DNA from: AC-32 sp963728765
GTDB taxonomy: Bacteria > Actinomycetota > Thermoleophilia > Gaiellales > Gaiellaceae
Direction of reading: 5' to 3'
Length of the DNA stretch: 64,000 bases
NCBI GenBank assembly: GCA_963728765.1
Contig: CAVSKX010000002.1
Coordinates: 62,001 to 126,000 of the forward strand
Made by a program: the position numbers and the translations under genes. Of the stretch, positions 1 to 7,938 are shown one piece after another. Within the stretch, counting starts at the first letter, position 1. Every line of letters starts with the position of its first letter. The notes below the pieces were generated by a model. It did no database searches. It was not told the origin of the DNA and saw only the letters and a program-made list of their open reading frames with translations.

Positions 1-67
1 CGAGCGGCTCGAGGCCGCCGCTGCGAGCCGCCCGCCCATGCTCACGCTCGCCGAAGCCGGCACCTAG
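1..67 (+). CDS. C-terminal end of a protein cut by the window edge
   Basis: An open frame enters from the left edge in frame 2 and stops with TAG at 65-67. The 21 visible residues end in PMLTLAEAGT. This is too little to name the protein. The frame is open, uses the same GC-rich codons as its neighbours, and is followed by a normal intergenic gap, so I treat it as the tail of a real gene rather than noise. Confidence 0.4.
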   Translation, partial: ERLEAAAASRPPMLTLAEAGT

Positions 68-121
68 AGATAGGCCGGACGGCCCATTGACGCGGCCGGG
101 CCCGGTGCCCAGGCTTGCTCC

Positions 122-277
122 GTGAGCCAGACGCAGATCCTCCTGTGGTGCGTCGCGCTGATCGTGCTCGAGCTCAACCACCTGAAGTGGATCTGGTGGA
201 CCTACTGGGAGTGCGCCAAGTGCGGCCGTAAGCACAAGGACTGCGACTGCAGCTCCAAGTGGGTCATGTACCTCTAG
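122..277 (+). CDS. 51-residue membrane microprotein with C-terminal zinc-ribbon-like cysteines
   Basis: GTG start at 122, TAG stop at 275-277. The product has a hydrophobic N-terminal helix (residues about 5-18), a Trp-rich stretch (WIWWTYW), then a cysteine cluster ECAKCGR followed by CDC about eight residues later. The CxxCGR...CxC spacing suggests a small metal-binding knuckle on the face of the membrane. A second protein of the same size and plan (helix, then CETCGR...CDCD) is encoded at 11779-11940, which supports both being real. Function unknown. Too short for most gene callers. Confidence 0.6.
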   Translation: MSQTQILLWCVALIVLELNHLKWIWWTYWECAKCGRKHKDCDCSSKWVMYL

Positions 278-323
278 CGCCCCTCTCATCGGACGCTTAA
301 GAACGCGTGATTCACTCCGGCGC

Positions 324-920
324 GTGGAGCGGGAAGACGGCGTAGCCCGCAACGAGCGGCTGACCGGGACGACGGCCGTGTTGCTCGTCGTGCTGCTTGC
401 CGTCGAGGGCGTGACGATCCTCTTCATCCGGCCGCTCCTCTCCTGGCACGTCTTCGTCGGGATGCTGCTGATCCCGCCCGTGGCGCTGAAGCTCGGCACG
501 ACCGGCTACCGCATGGTGCGCTACTACGGGCGCAGCCCCGCGTACGTGCGCCGTGGGCCGCCGCCGCTCTTCCTCCGCGCGCTCGCGCCGATCGTCGTCG
601 CGGCGACGGTGGGCGTCTTCGTCAGCGGTGTCGCGCTGCTGGTCGCCGGGCCGCGGCGTGGGCACGGGCTACTACTCGGGGCGCACAAGGCCAGCTTCGT
701 CGTCTGGTTCGGCGCGACGGCGCTGCACGTCTTGGCGCACCTGCGCCGGCTGCCACGCCTCGTGCTCGGCCCGGGCGTTCGGACCCGGGTCGCGCTCGTC
801 GGGGCCACGGTTGTGATCGGCGCGGCGCTGGCAGGCGGCACGCTCTCGCTGGCGGGACCGTGGCATCACTGGGTCGACCGCGACGACGCGGCCGGGACTC
901 ACTTCAGCGTCTTCAGGTAG
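324..920 (+). CDS. Four-helix membrane protein, cytochrome b561/DUF4405-like
   Basis: 198 residues from a GTG start, with four hydrophobic segments (about 18-36, 41-60, 84-108, 119-140, plus a last one near 155-175). Histidines sit where heme-b ligands are expected: SWHVFVG in helix two and an HKASF...LHVLAHL pattern in a later helix. This layout matches small b-type cytochromes of the b561/DUF4405 group that pass electrons across the membrane. It converges on, and overlaps by 22 bases, the diheme cytochrome c gene on the other strand, so the two ends constrain each other; a shared respiratory role is plausible but they are not co-transcribed. Family assignment is from histidine and helix layout only. 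Confidence 0.6.
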   Translation: MEREDGVARNERLTGTTAVLLVVLLAVEGVTILFIRPLLSWHVFVGMLLIPPVALKLGTTGYRMVRYYGRSPAYVRRGPPPLFLRALAPIVVAATVGVFVSGVALLVAGPRRGHGLLLGAHKASFVVWFGATALHVLAHLRRLPRLVLGPGVRTRVALVGATVVIGAALAGGTLSLAGPWHHWVDRDDAAGTHFSVFR

Positions 921-1648
921 GCGACGAGCGCGGTGAGGTCGGCGTCGGAGAGGATGCCGCCCCAGTGCGGCATGCTCACGATCGGCGCACGGCCGATGAC
1001 GCTGCCGGTGCGGATGACCTCCTCGATCTTCTTGTCCGTGTTGAACTCCGAGCGGAAGTCGGCCCCGGAGAGGGGCGGAATCGTCTTGTCCTCCGAGAGC
1101 GGGTTCGGCACGCCGCCGAGGCCGTTCGGCCCGTGGCAATTGATGCAGCCGTCGCGGACGTAGAGGGTTGCGCCCGCCACAGCAGCCCCCTGCCCGCTCG
1201 GCACCGCGACAGGCGTCGCGTCCGGGACGCTCGGCAGGCCGGCACGGATATACGCGACGAGCTCGTTTACCTGCCGCCCGGAGATAACCGCGCCCCAGAC
1301 GGGCATGTACGGCTTTGTCGGGTTCGCGGACTCGCCGAGGCCGTGGTCGATGATCTTCCGCAGCTGAGCGGCGGTCAGCTCCGTGCCTGCCCCCGTCAGC
1401 GCGGGCACGTCCGGCGAGACGCCGCCCTGTCCGTTCTGACCGTGGCACTGCGCACAGGCGAACTGCACGAACACGTGCGCCCCGGCCGCGACGGTGGGGT
1501 CGACGGCGACCGAGCCCTGCGCGGACGTCGTCGTGCCCGTGCCCGAGGCCCGCGTGTAGTGCCCGGCGGCGAACCCGACGATCGCGGCCGCCGCGAGCAG
1601 CGCCAACACGACTCCACCCGCGACCCACACGAGGTTCGGCCGTCTCAT
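899..1648 (-). CDS. Membrane-anchored diheme cytochrome c
   Basis: 249 residues. An N-terminal helix (about 8-30) anchors the protein outside the cell; two cytochrome c domains follow, each with a CxxCH heme site: CAQCH near residue 65 and CINCH near residue 168. Each domain has a downstream Met candidate for the sixth heme ligand (PYMPVWG and VSMPHWGG). Likely an electron-transfer subunit handing electrons to a terminal oxidase or taking them from a quinol oxidase. No oxidase gene is next to it. It overlaps tail to tail with the b561-like gene. Confidence 0.85.
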   Translation of the reverse strand: MRRPNLVWVAGGVVLALLAAAAIVGFAAGHYTRASGTGTTTSAQGSVAVDPTVAAGAHVFVQFACAQCHGQNGQGGVSPDVPALTGAGTELTAAQLRKIIDHGLGESANPTKPYMPVWGAVISGRQVNELVAYIRAGLPSVPDATPVAVPSGQGAAVAGATLYVRDGCINCHGPNGLGGVPNPLSEDKTIPPLSGADFRSEFNTDKKIEEVIRTGSVIGRAPIVSMPHWGGILSDADLTALVAYLKTLK

Positions 1649-1670
1649 CGATGTTTAACGTCGCACGCGG

Positions 1671-2010
1671 CTATGGCGGAGTCAACGTCCGGAAATGGAC
1701 GCCCGCGAGCCCCTCGAGTGAGAAGCCTTCCGCCGGGCCCGGTGCAACGTCGAGGACGAGCCGCGGCCGCTTCCACCGCTCGTACTGCTCGCGGTCACAG
1801 TAGAAGGGAACGCCGCCTGCCGCGCCGAGCTTCACGTCCTCGGGACCGAGCAGCAGCTCGCCCTCGCGGAGGCAGATCGGGGAGCTGCCGTCGCAGCAGC
1901 CCCCCGACTGGATCAGGATCAACTGGACCGAAGGTGGCCCGCAGGTTGCGAAGCACCGTCACTGCGGCGTCCGTCGCGACGACCTGCTGCTGAGCCACCT
2001 CCGTGCTCAT
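1671..2010 (-). pseudogene. DUF779 protein, interrupted by an apparent 1-base insertion
   Basis: Two frames together give one DUF779 protein. The ATG at 2010 overlaps the aldehyde dehydrogenase stop (TGATG) and reads through a conserved start ending LRATFGP; the next frame, from about 1922, continues ILIQSGGCCDGSSPIC and ends at 1671. Removing one of the two bases at 1921-1922 joins them into GPVILIQSGGCCDGSSP, the exact family motif. The body (CCDGSSP, PGPAEGFSLEG) is fully conserved, so the break is recent or a sequencing error. DUF779 proteins are commonly encoded beside aldehyde dehydrogenases of the ExaC/AldB group, as here. Function of the family is unknown to me. Confidence 0.8.
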
Positions 2011-3551
2011 CAGAAGAGCCCCAGCGGCTTCGGGTCGTAGCTGACGAGCATGCATTTCGTCTGCGTGTAGTGGTCGAGCATCAGCTTGTGGTTCTCACGC
2101 CCGACGCCCGAGACCTTGTAGCCGCCGAAGGCCGCGTGTGCCGGGTAGAGGTGGTAGCAGTTCGTCCAGACGCGCCCGGCCTGGATGCCGCGCGCCATCC
2201 GGAACGCCCTGCTCTGGTCGCGGGTCCATACGCCCGCGCCGAGGCCGTACAACGTGTCGTTCGCGATCGCGAGCGCCTCGGCCTCGGTCTTGAACGTCGT
2301 CACGGCGAGCACCGGGCCGAAGATCTCCTCCTGGAAGATCCGCATGTCGTTCCGGCCCTTGAAGACGGTGGGCTCGAAGTAGAAGCCGTGCTCGAGCTCG
2401 CCGTCGAGGTCGGCCCGCTTGCCGCCGATCAGCAGCTCCGCGCCCTCCTCGAGGCCGATCTTCACGTAGCTCTCGATCTTCTCGAGCTGCGCGCGCGAGA
2501 CCTGTGGGCCGATCATCGTCTCGGGATCGAGCGGGTTGCCCTGGCGGATCTCGGCGATCCGCTTCAGGCAGCGCGTCATGAACTCGTCGTAGATCGACTC
2601 CTGGATCAGAGCCCTCGAGGGGCAGGTGCAGACCTCGCCCTTGTTGAAGGCGTAGAGCACGAGGCCCTCGACCGCCTTGTCGAGGAACTCGTCGTCCTCG
2701 GCCATCACGTCGGCGAAGAAGATGTTCGGCGACTTGCCGCCGAGCTCCGTCGTCGACGGGATGATGTTCTGGGCGGCGTACTGCATGATCAGCCGCCCGG
2801 TGACGGTCTCGCCGGTGAAGGCGATCTTGGCGATCCGCTTGCTCGAGGCGAGCGCCTTGCCGATCTCCGCGCCGGGGCCGTTGACGATGTTGATCACGCC
2901 CGGGGGCACGATCTCCTCGATCAGCTCCGCGAGCTTGAGGATCGACCACGGGGTCGGGCTCGCCGGCTTGAGGACGACGCAGTTGCCGGCCGCAAGCGCG
3001 GGCGCGAGCTTCCACGCCGCCATCAGCAGCGGGAAGTTGAACGGGATGATCTGACCGACGACGCCCAGCGGCTCCTTGAAGTGGTACGCGTAGGTGTCGT
3101 GGTCGATCTCGTCGATCGTCCCTTCCTCAGCCCGGATCACCGAGGCGAAGTAGCGGAAGTGATCCACCGCCAGCGGGATGTCCGCGGCCAGCGTCTCCCG
3201 CACGGGCTTCCCGTTCTCCCAGCTCTCCGCGACGGCCAGCATCTCCAGGTTCTCCTCGATCGCGTCGGCGATCGCGTTCAGGACCTTCGAGCGCTCGGCG
3301 AGCGAGGTCGCGCCCCACTCGTCCTTCGCGGCGTGGGCGGCGTCGAGCGCGAGCTCGACATCCTCGGGCGTCGAGAGCGGCACCTCGGTGAACGGCCGGC
3401 CGGTGACCGGCGACAGGTTCTCCGCGTAGCGGCCCTCGATCGGAGCGACCCAGTAGCCGCCGATGAAGTTCTCGTAGCGGGCCTTCAGCTCGACCGGGCT
3501 GCCGTCGCGCCCGGGAGCCTCGTAGACCGCCGTCTTCTCGATGGTTGCCAT
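2010..3551 (-). CDS. NAD-dependent aldehyde dehydrogenase, ExaC/AldB type
   Basis: 513 residues, normal family length. Visible landmarks: the cofactor-domain motif IIPFNFPLLMAAWKLAPAL, the lysine of VVLKPAS, the catalytic base Glu in TTELGGKSP, and the nucleophile in NKGEVCTCPSR with the paired cysteines typical of acetaldehyde/chloroacetaldehyde dehydrogenases of this subgroup. Oxidises short aldehydes to acids in the cytoplasm. SD AAAGGAG lies just before the ATG at 3551. A DUF779 gene overlaps its stop codon, the usual partner. No alcohol dehydrogenase is adjacent. Confidence 0.92.
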   Translation of the reverse strand: MATIEKTAVYEAPGRDGSPVELKARYENFIGGYWVAPIEGRYAENLSPVTGRPFTEVPLSTPEDVELALDAAHAAKDEWGATSLAERSKVLNAIADAIEENLEMLAVAESWENGKPVRETLAADIPLAVDHFRYFASVIRAEEGTIDEIDHDTYAYHFKEPLGVVGQIIPFNFPLLMAAWKLAPALAAGNCVVLKPASPTPWSILKLAELIEEIVPPGVINIVNGPGAEIGKALASSKRIAKIAFTGETVTGRLIMQYAAQNIIPSTTELGGKSPNIFFADVMAEDDEFLDKAVEGLVLYAFNKGEVCTCPSRALIQESIYDEFMTRCLKRIAEIRQGNPLDPETMIGPQVSRAQLEKIESYVKIGLEEGAELLIGGKRADLDGELEHGFYFEPTVFKGRNDMRIFQEEIFGPVLAVTTFKTEAEALAIANDTLYGLGAGVWTRDQSRAFRMARGIQAGRVWTNCYHLYPAHAAFGGYKVSGVGRENHKLMLDHYTQTKCMLVSYDPKPLGLF

Positions 3552-3719
3552 CGCATCTCCTTTCGAGAAGAGGCCAGGCGGTATTGCCTAGCCACAGCGG
3601 AGGCTCTCGCAGGTAGGGCGTCGCGGCATCGGTGAGATGCCTGATCGCAGCTACGTCCATCCCCCGATGGCACGTCACCGCAGCCGCACGAGAGTCGAAG
3701 CGCAAGAGGAGGTGAACAG

Positions 3720-4166
3720 ATGACCCAACTGATGCTGGAGCGGGGAAGCGAGTCGCGAAGCCTCGACGAGATCGAGGTGAGAGAGGCGATGCACCCCGGG
3801 GTGCTGACCTGCCCGCCCGAGACACCGCTGCACGACGTCGCCCGGATGATGGCGCTCTACCGGATCCACGCGGTCGTCGTCTTCGGCGAGGACACCGACG
3901 ACACGTCTGGCACCGGCCTGTGGGGCGTCGTCTCCGACCTGGACCTCGTGCAGGCCGCCGTCTGCGGCGACCTGGAGAACCGGAGCGCGGGCGGAACCGC
4001 CGTGACTCCCGCATTGACGATCGCCGCCGACGAGTCGCTGGAGCGGGCGGCGCAACTGATGAGCGAGCACTACGTGACGCATCTCGTCGTGGTCGACAGC
4101 GCCGCCACGCGCCCCGTCGGGGTGGTCTCGACTCTCGACATCGCCCGCGCGCTCGCCGGCTTGTGA
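3720..4166 (+). CDS. CBS-domain pair protein
   Basis: 148 residues made almost wholly of two CBS motifs: the first from about residue 20 (VREAMHPGVLTCPPETPL to GVVSDLDLVQAAV) and the second from about 88 (TPALTIAADESLERAAQLM to GVVSTLDIARAL). Such stand-alone pairs bind adenine nucleotides and regulate a partner. A strong SD (AGAGGAGG) precedes the ATG. It is divergent from the aldehyde dehydrogenase and is followed by a strong terminator, so it forms its own unit; no partner enzyme is indicated. Confidence 0.88.
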   Translation: MTQLMLERGSESRSLDEIEVREAMHPGVLTCPPETPLHDVARMMALYRIHAVVVFGEDTDDTSGTGLWGVVSDLDLVQAAVCGDLENRSAGGTAVTPALTIAADESLERAAQLMSEHYVTHLVVVDSAATRPVGVVSTLDIARALAGL

Positions 4167-4180
4167 AGCCGGTCTTCCTC

Positions 4181-4211
4181 GGCGCCGGCGGCGGAGTCGA
4201 CCGCCGGCGCC
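4181..4211 (+). terminator. Hairpin terminator after the CBS gene
   Basis: Perfect 11-bp inverted repeat GGCGCCGGCGG / CCGCCGGCGCC with a 9-base loop, 14 bases after the CBS stop. There is no clear T-run, which is common for GC-rich actinobacterial terminators. Confidence 0.6.
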
Positions 4212-4307
4212 GTCCACCGTATCCCGCACGCGCACTGCGGCTTTCCCGCAGCCTCGGTCGGTGGCCCTCCCGATGGAGAGACGGGCGCGCCGAACGAGGC
4301 TGTGTCC

Positions 4308-5954
4308 ATGGAGATCCAGCGCGCAGCCCGAGCTCTCCGGCCGGTCGTCGAGATCGCTGAGGAGCTCGGCCTCGAGTCCGACGAGATCCTCCCCTTCGGC
4401 CGCCACGCCGCGAAGATCGAGCTCTCCTCGCTCGAACGGCTGACCGAAGAGCCTGACGGCAAGCTCGTCTGCGTCACGTCGGTCACGCCGACCAAGGCGG
4501 GCGAGGGGAAGACGACGACCGCGATCTCCCTCGCCGACGGCCTCGCCCACATCGGCGAGCGCCCCGTGCTCGCGCTCCGCGAGCCGTCGCTAGGCCCGGT
4601 CTTCGGGATCAAGGGCGGCGGGACGGGCGGCGGGTTGGCACAGCTCGCGCCGATGGACCTGATCAACCTCCACTTCACCGGCGACATCCACGCAATCGGC
4701 GCGGCCAACAACCTGCTCGCCGCCGTCGTGGAGTCGCACCTGCTGCACGGCAACCCGCTCGGGCTCGACCCACACTCGATCACCTGGCGGCGCTGCCTCG
4801 ACATGGACGACCGGGCCCTGCGCAAAATGGTGGTCGGGCTCGGCGGCAAGCTCAACGGGGCCCCGCGCGAGACCGGCTTCGACATCACCGCGGCCTCGGA
4901 GGTGATGGCGATCGTCGCGGTCGCCCACAGCCATGAGGACCTGCGCATGCGACTAGGCGCGATCACCGTCGGCGCGACCTTCGAAGGCGAGCCGGTGACC
5001 GCGGAGCAGCTCGGCTGCGCCGGCTCGATGGCGGCACTGCTGGGCGACGCGCTGAAGCCGAACCTCGTGCAGACGCTCGAGGCGACTCCCGCGCTCGTGC
5101 ACTGCGGCCCGTTCGCGAACATCGCGCACGGGAACAACTCGCTACTGGCCGACCGCCTCGCGCTGAAGCTGGGCGACTACGTCGTGACGGAAGGCGGGTT
5201 CGGCGCGGACATGGGCTTCGAGAAGTTCGTGGACATCGTCTGCCGCGTGGGCGGGATCCGCCCGAGTGCGGTCGTGCTCGTGGCGACCGTGCAGGCACTG
5301 AAGCATCACGGCGGGGATCCGAACGGCGGCCTGCGGGCGCTCGAGCGCGGAGCGCCGAACCTGGCGGCAAACCTCGCGATCGTACGGCGCTTCGGGCTTC
5401 ACGCCGTGGTCTCCGTAAACCGGCACCCGGAAGACACGCCCGACGAGATCCACGCGCTGCGTCGGCTGGCCGTGGAGGCCGGTGCGTTCGGGACCGCCGT
5501 CGACGACGGCTACCTCGCCGGCGGCGCAGGAGCCGTCGCGCTGGCCGAGACCGTCGCCGCAGCCGCCGAGCGCTCGTGGCCGGTGCGGTTCCTGTACGAG
5601 GACGACGAACCGCTGACGGACAAGATCGACAGGGTTGCGCGGCGGGCCTACGGCGCCGAGCGCATCGAGCTCTCGCCGATCGCGGCCAAGCAGGCAGCCG
5701 AGCTTGAAGGGCGCGGCCTCGGACGACTTCCGGTGTGCATTGCGAAGACGCACCTCTCACTCTCCCACGACCCGACACTCGTCAACGCGCCCGAGGGATT
5801 CACGCTGCCGGTGCGTGAGCTGCGCGCCTACACCGGCGCCGGCTGGGTCGTTGCGCTCTGCGGCGAGATGCAGACCATGCCGGGCCTCCCGGCCGACCCG
5901 GCCGCCTCGCGGATCGACGTCGATTCCGACGGCCGCGTCCTCGGCCTGCGCTGA
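4308..5954 (+). CDS. fhs: Formate-tetrahydrofolate ligase
   Basis: 548 residues from ATG 4308; a GTG two codons upstream (4302) is also open, but GAGG at 4296-4299 is better spaced for the ATG. The P-loop TPTKAGEGKTTT (about residues 62-73), the PSLGPVFGIKGGG signature, the FTGD motif and the VTEGGFGADMGFEKF block are all intact. Makes 10-formyl-THF from formate, THF and ATP in one-carbon metabolism. Length is normal (about 550). It stands alone: no folD or other folate gene is adjacent. Convergent with the ATP-grasp gene that follows. Confidence 0.95.
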   Translation: MEIQRAARALRPVVEIAEELGLESDEILPFGRHAAKIELSSLERLTEEPDGKLVCVTSVTPTKAGEGKTTTAISLADGLAHIGERPVLALREPSLGPVFGIKGGGTGGGLAQLAPMDLINLHFTGDIHAIGAANNLLAAVVESHLLHGNPLGLDPHSITWRRCLDMDDRALRKMVVGLGGKLNGAPRETGFDITAASEVMAIVAVAHSHEDLRMRLGAITVGATFEGEPVTAEQLGCAGSMAALLGDALKPNLVQTLEATPALVHCGPFANIAHGNNSLLADRLALKLGDYVVTEGGFGADMGFEKFVDIVCRVGGIRPSAVVLVATVQALKHHGGDPNGGLRALERGAPNLAANLAIVRRFGLHAVVSVNRHPEDTPDEIHALRRLAVEAGAFGTAVDDGYLAGGAGAVALAETVAAAAERSWPVRFLYEDDEPLTDKIDRVARRAYGAERIELSPIAAKQAAELEGRGLGRLPVCIAKTHLSLSHDPTLVNAPEGFTLPVRELRAYTGAGWVVALCGEMQTMPGLPADPAASRIDVDSDGRVLGLR

Positions 5955-5975
5955 TCAGGCCCAGGCCGGCGACGG

Positions 5976-6806
5976 TCAGGCGGCGACCGGCACGGTGGCG
6001 CCGAACGCCTCGCGCAGGTCGTCGTAGATGTCGCCGCCGATGAGCGAGTACGTCCGGTCGAAGTCGGCTGCGCCGTTCAACTCGAGCGCGACATGGCTGC
6101 CGCCCACCGGAAACAGGTCGACGCCGGCGAAATCCATGCCGACCGCCTCCGTGGCGGCGAGCGCGAGCTCCCGCACGTCTTCCGGCAGCTCCACCTGGCG
6201 TCTCGAGCCGCCGAGGGAGACGTTCGTCCGCCACTCTCCGGGCCGCGCCACACGCTCCATTCCGCCGACGACTCGCCCGCAGGCGACGAGCACCCGCAGG
6301 TCGTGGCCGACCGGCGGCAGAAGCTCCTGGACGAGCGCCCCGGTCCGGCGGAACCACGGCCGCCGGCCGAGCTGCTCCGCCCAGGCCGTCAGCTCGGCGT
6401 GGTTGCGGCACCGGGCGACGTCGCGCCCCCAGCTGCCGAATCGGGGCTTCACGACCACCGGCGTCGGCAGGTCGAGCAGCTCGTGCACCGATGCGACGTG
6501 CTCGGTGCGGGGGTGCGGTATGGCGGCTGCGGCAAAGATGCGAGCCGTCCGGAGCTTGTCGTGCGTCGCGAGAACCGCCGGCGCACGGTTCAACACCGCG
6601 ACCCCGCGTCGCGCGAGGGACTCCAGCAGGTCGAGCCCGGGCTCGCATCCGTCGAGCTCCCGTCGAACGTCCAGGCGGACGACAGCAACGTCTCCGGGCC
6701 GCAGGCGTGCGAGCGCCGCGCGCGGCGTAAGCAGCTGCCCGCCGAGCTCCGCGGCAAGCGTCGCATTCGTCGGCTCCGGCTGGTAGGCGACGATCGCGAG
6801 GGCCAT
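5976..6806 (-). CDS. RimK-like ATP-grasp ligase, paralogue 1
   Basis: 276 residues. Central ATP-grasp elements: HDKLRTARIF (start of the central domain), PVVVKPRFGSWGRDV with the ATP-contacting Lys, LVQELLPP, RVLVACGRVVGGMERV, and the metal-binding end motif GVDLFPV...ALELNGAADFD. Enzymes of this fold join an acid to an amine using ATP. The substrate is not apparent. A second copy of the same subfamily lies at 51610-52503 and shares KPRFGSWG, RVLVACG, PGEWRTNVxLGG and the final ELNG block. No target peptide gene is adjacent; its divergent neighbour is the ArsR gene. Confidence 0.78.
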   Translation of the reverse strand: MALAIVAYQPEPTNATLAAELGGQLLTPRAALARLRPGDVAVVRLDVRRELDGCEPGLDLLESLARRGVAVLNRAPAVLATHDKLRTARIFAAAAIPHPRTEHVASVHELLDLPTPVVVKPRFGSWGRDVARCRNHAELTAWAEQLGRRPWFRRTGALVQELLPPVGHDLRVLVACGRVVGGMERVARPGEWRTNVSLGGSRRQVELPEDVRELALAATEAVGMDFAGVDLFPVGGSHVALELNGAADFDRTYSLIGGDIYDDLREAFGATVPVAA

Positions 6807-6891
6807 CGTGGAGTCATCGTCGCGGTCCGGTAGACGAGCGGCATCGGGGCGTTCGCCGTTTGCGCTTCGGGTTTCCCGCGCGCCGTACTCC

Positions 6892-6929
6892 TTGCATTTA
6901 GTATTTCAGTTAATTAGCATGTCAGCTAA
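6892..6929 (+). promoter_or_regulatory. Leaderless promoter and inverted repeat before the ArsR gene
   Basis: In an AT-rich island, TTGCAT (6892-6897) and TAGCAT (6915-6920) are separated by exactly 17 bases, and the ATG follows the second box after 9 bases. No SD precedes the ATG, so transcription probably starts at or next to it. An inverted repeat TTAGC-6-GCTAA (6914-6929) covers the -10 box and runs up to the start codon, the right place for an ArsR operator. Confidence 0.6.
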
Positions 6930-7265
6930 ATGAAGACCGACCGGCTCAGCCTCACCTTCTCGGCGCTCTCGGACCCGACGCGGCGGGCGATGCTGAGCCG
7001 CCTCGCGGAGGGCGAGGCCACCGTCAACGAGCTGGCCGCGCCGCACGCGATGAGCCTGCCGTCGGTGTCACGGCACCTGAAGGTGCTCGAGCGCGCCGGC
7101 CTCGTCAGCAAGAGCCGGTCGGCGCAGTGGCGGCTCTGCCGACTCGAGACCGCCCCGCTCGCCGAGGCGGACGAGTGGCTGGCGCCGTACCGGCAGTTCT
7201 TCGAGGCGCGAATCCCCGGCCTCGAGCGGCAACTTGCAAACGAACGGAGACAGGAGGAGCGATGA
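6930..7265 (+). CDS. ArsR-family winged-helix repressor, SRPBCC-linked type
   Basis: 111 residues. The N-terminal half is a winged helix: FSALSDPTRRAMLSRLAEGEATVNELA, then MSLPSVSRHLKVLERAGLVSKSRSAQWR as recognition helix and wing. No metal-binding CxC motif is visible. The ATG lies inside the promoter/operator block, and the stop overlaps the next start (ATGA), so it is co-translated with the SRPBCC protein. This repressor/SRPBCC pair is a common actinobacterial module; the ligand is probably bound by the SRPBCC partner or is unknown. Autoregulation is inferred from the operator position. Confidence 0.88.
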   Translation: MKTDRLSLTFSALSDPTRRAMLSRLAEGEATVNELAAPHAMSLPSVSRHLKVLERAGLVSKSRSAQWRLCRLETAPLAEADEWLAPYRQFFEARIPGLERQLANERRQEER

Positions 7266-7759
7266 CGGAGGAACCCCAGCGCCACTTGACCCTCAGCTGG
7301 ACGCTCGATGCCCCGCGCGCCGACGTGTTCAGGGCGTGGACCGACCCGGACCGCCTGCAGTGGTTCTACAACCCCGCGCAGCCGATCCCGGACGACCCGA
7401 TCGAGCTCGACCTGCGCGTGGGCGTCTGGCGCCAGCGCATGGTGATCAGCGAGCAGGCGAACTACGTGACCGGCGGGGTCTACCGCGAGATCGTGCGCGA
7501 CGAGAAGCTCGTCTTCAACTGGGGCGCGGCCGGCGGCTGGCCCGAGCTCGACCCCGAGCGGCTAGAGGAGAGCCCGCTCGTCACCGTCACGCTCACCGAG
7601 GTCGGCGGGCAGACGGAAACGAACCTCCGAGTCGACCTGCCCGAGAGCCTCGCGCCCGACCAGGTGCAGGAGTGGTGGTCGACCGGCTTCCGTGACGGCT
7701 GGCGCGACACGGTCGACCGGCTCGCTGCAGCGCTCGAGTCGGCGGCGCCGGTCACCTGA
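7262..7759 (+). CDS. SRPBCC/AHSA1-domain protein
   Basis: 165 residues from the ATG that overlaps the ArsR stop. The AHSA1-like fold is seen in LTLSWTLDAPRADVFRAWTDPDRLQWFYNP, the central EIVRDEKLVFNWG strand and the C-terminal helix WWSTGFRDGWRDTVDRLAAAL. Proteins of this START-like fold bind hydrophobic small molecules in a deep pocket. Co-translation with the ArsR regulator suggests that both respond to the same ligand, but the ligand cannot be read from the sequence. Confidence 0.88.
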   Translation: MTEEPQRHLTLSWTLDAPRADVFRAWTDPDRLQWFYNPAQPIPDDPIELDLRVGVWRQRMVISEQANYVTGGVYREIVRDEKLVFNWGAAGGWPELDPERLEESPLVTVTLTEVGGQTETNLRVDLPESLAPDQVQEWWSTGFRDGWRDTVDRLAAALESAAPVT

Positions 7760-7938
7760 CCGCGGCCGAAGCCTCGGGCTCGACGGCCTGGTCGGCCTCA
7801 TCCTTTGCGGGCTCCCGCCTCCCGGCGGCGATCGCGAGGGCGAGCCGGCCAGCGCCGCTCCCAGCGCCGCGGCCGCCCAGCGCGCTCCGCGGCGCTGCGT
7901 CTCGGTGGCCCGGTCTGCGCCGACTGAAACTTTGTCCG

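Noticed and set aside
4212..4301. Possible THF riboswitch before fhs
   Set aside because: Only a short inverted repeat (CTGCGG/CCGCAG) is visible; no match to the riboswitch core I know.
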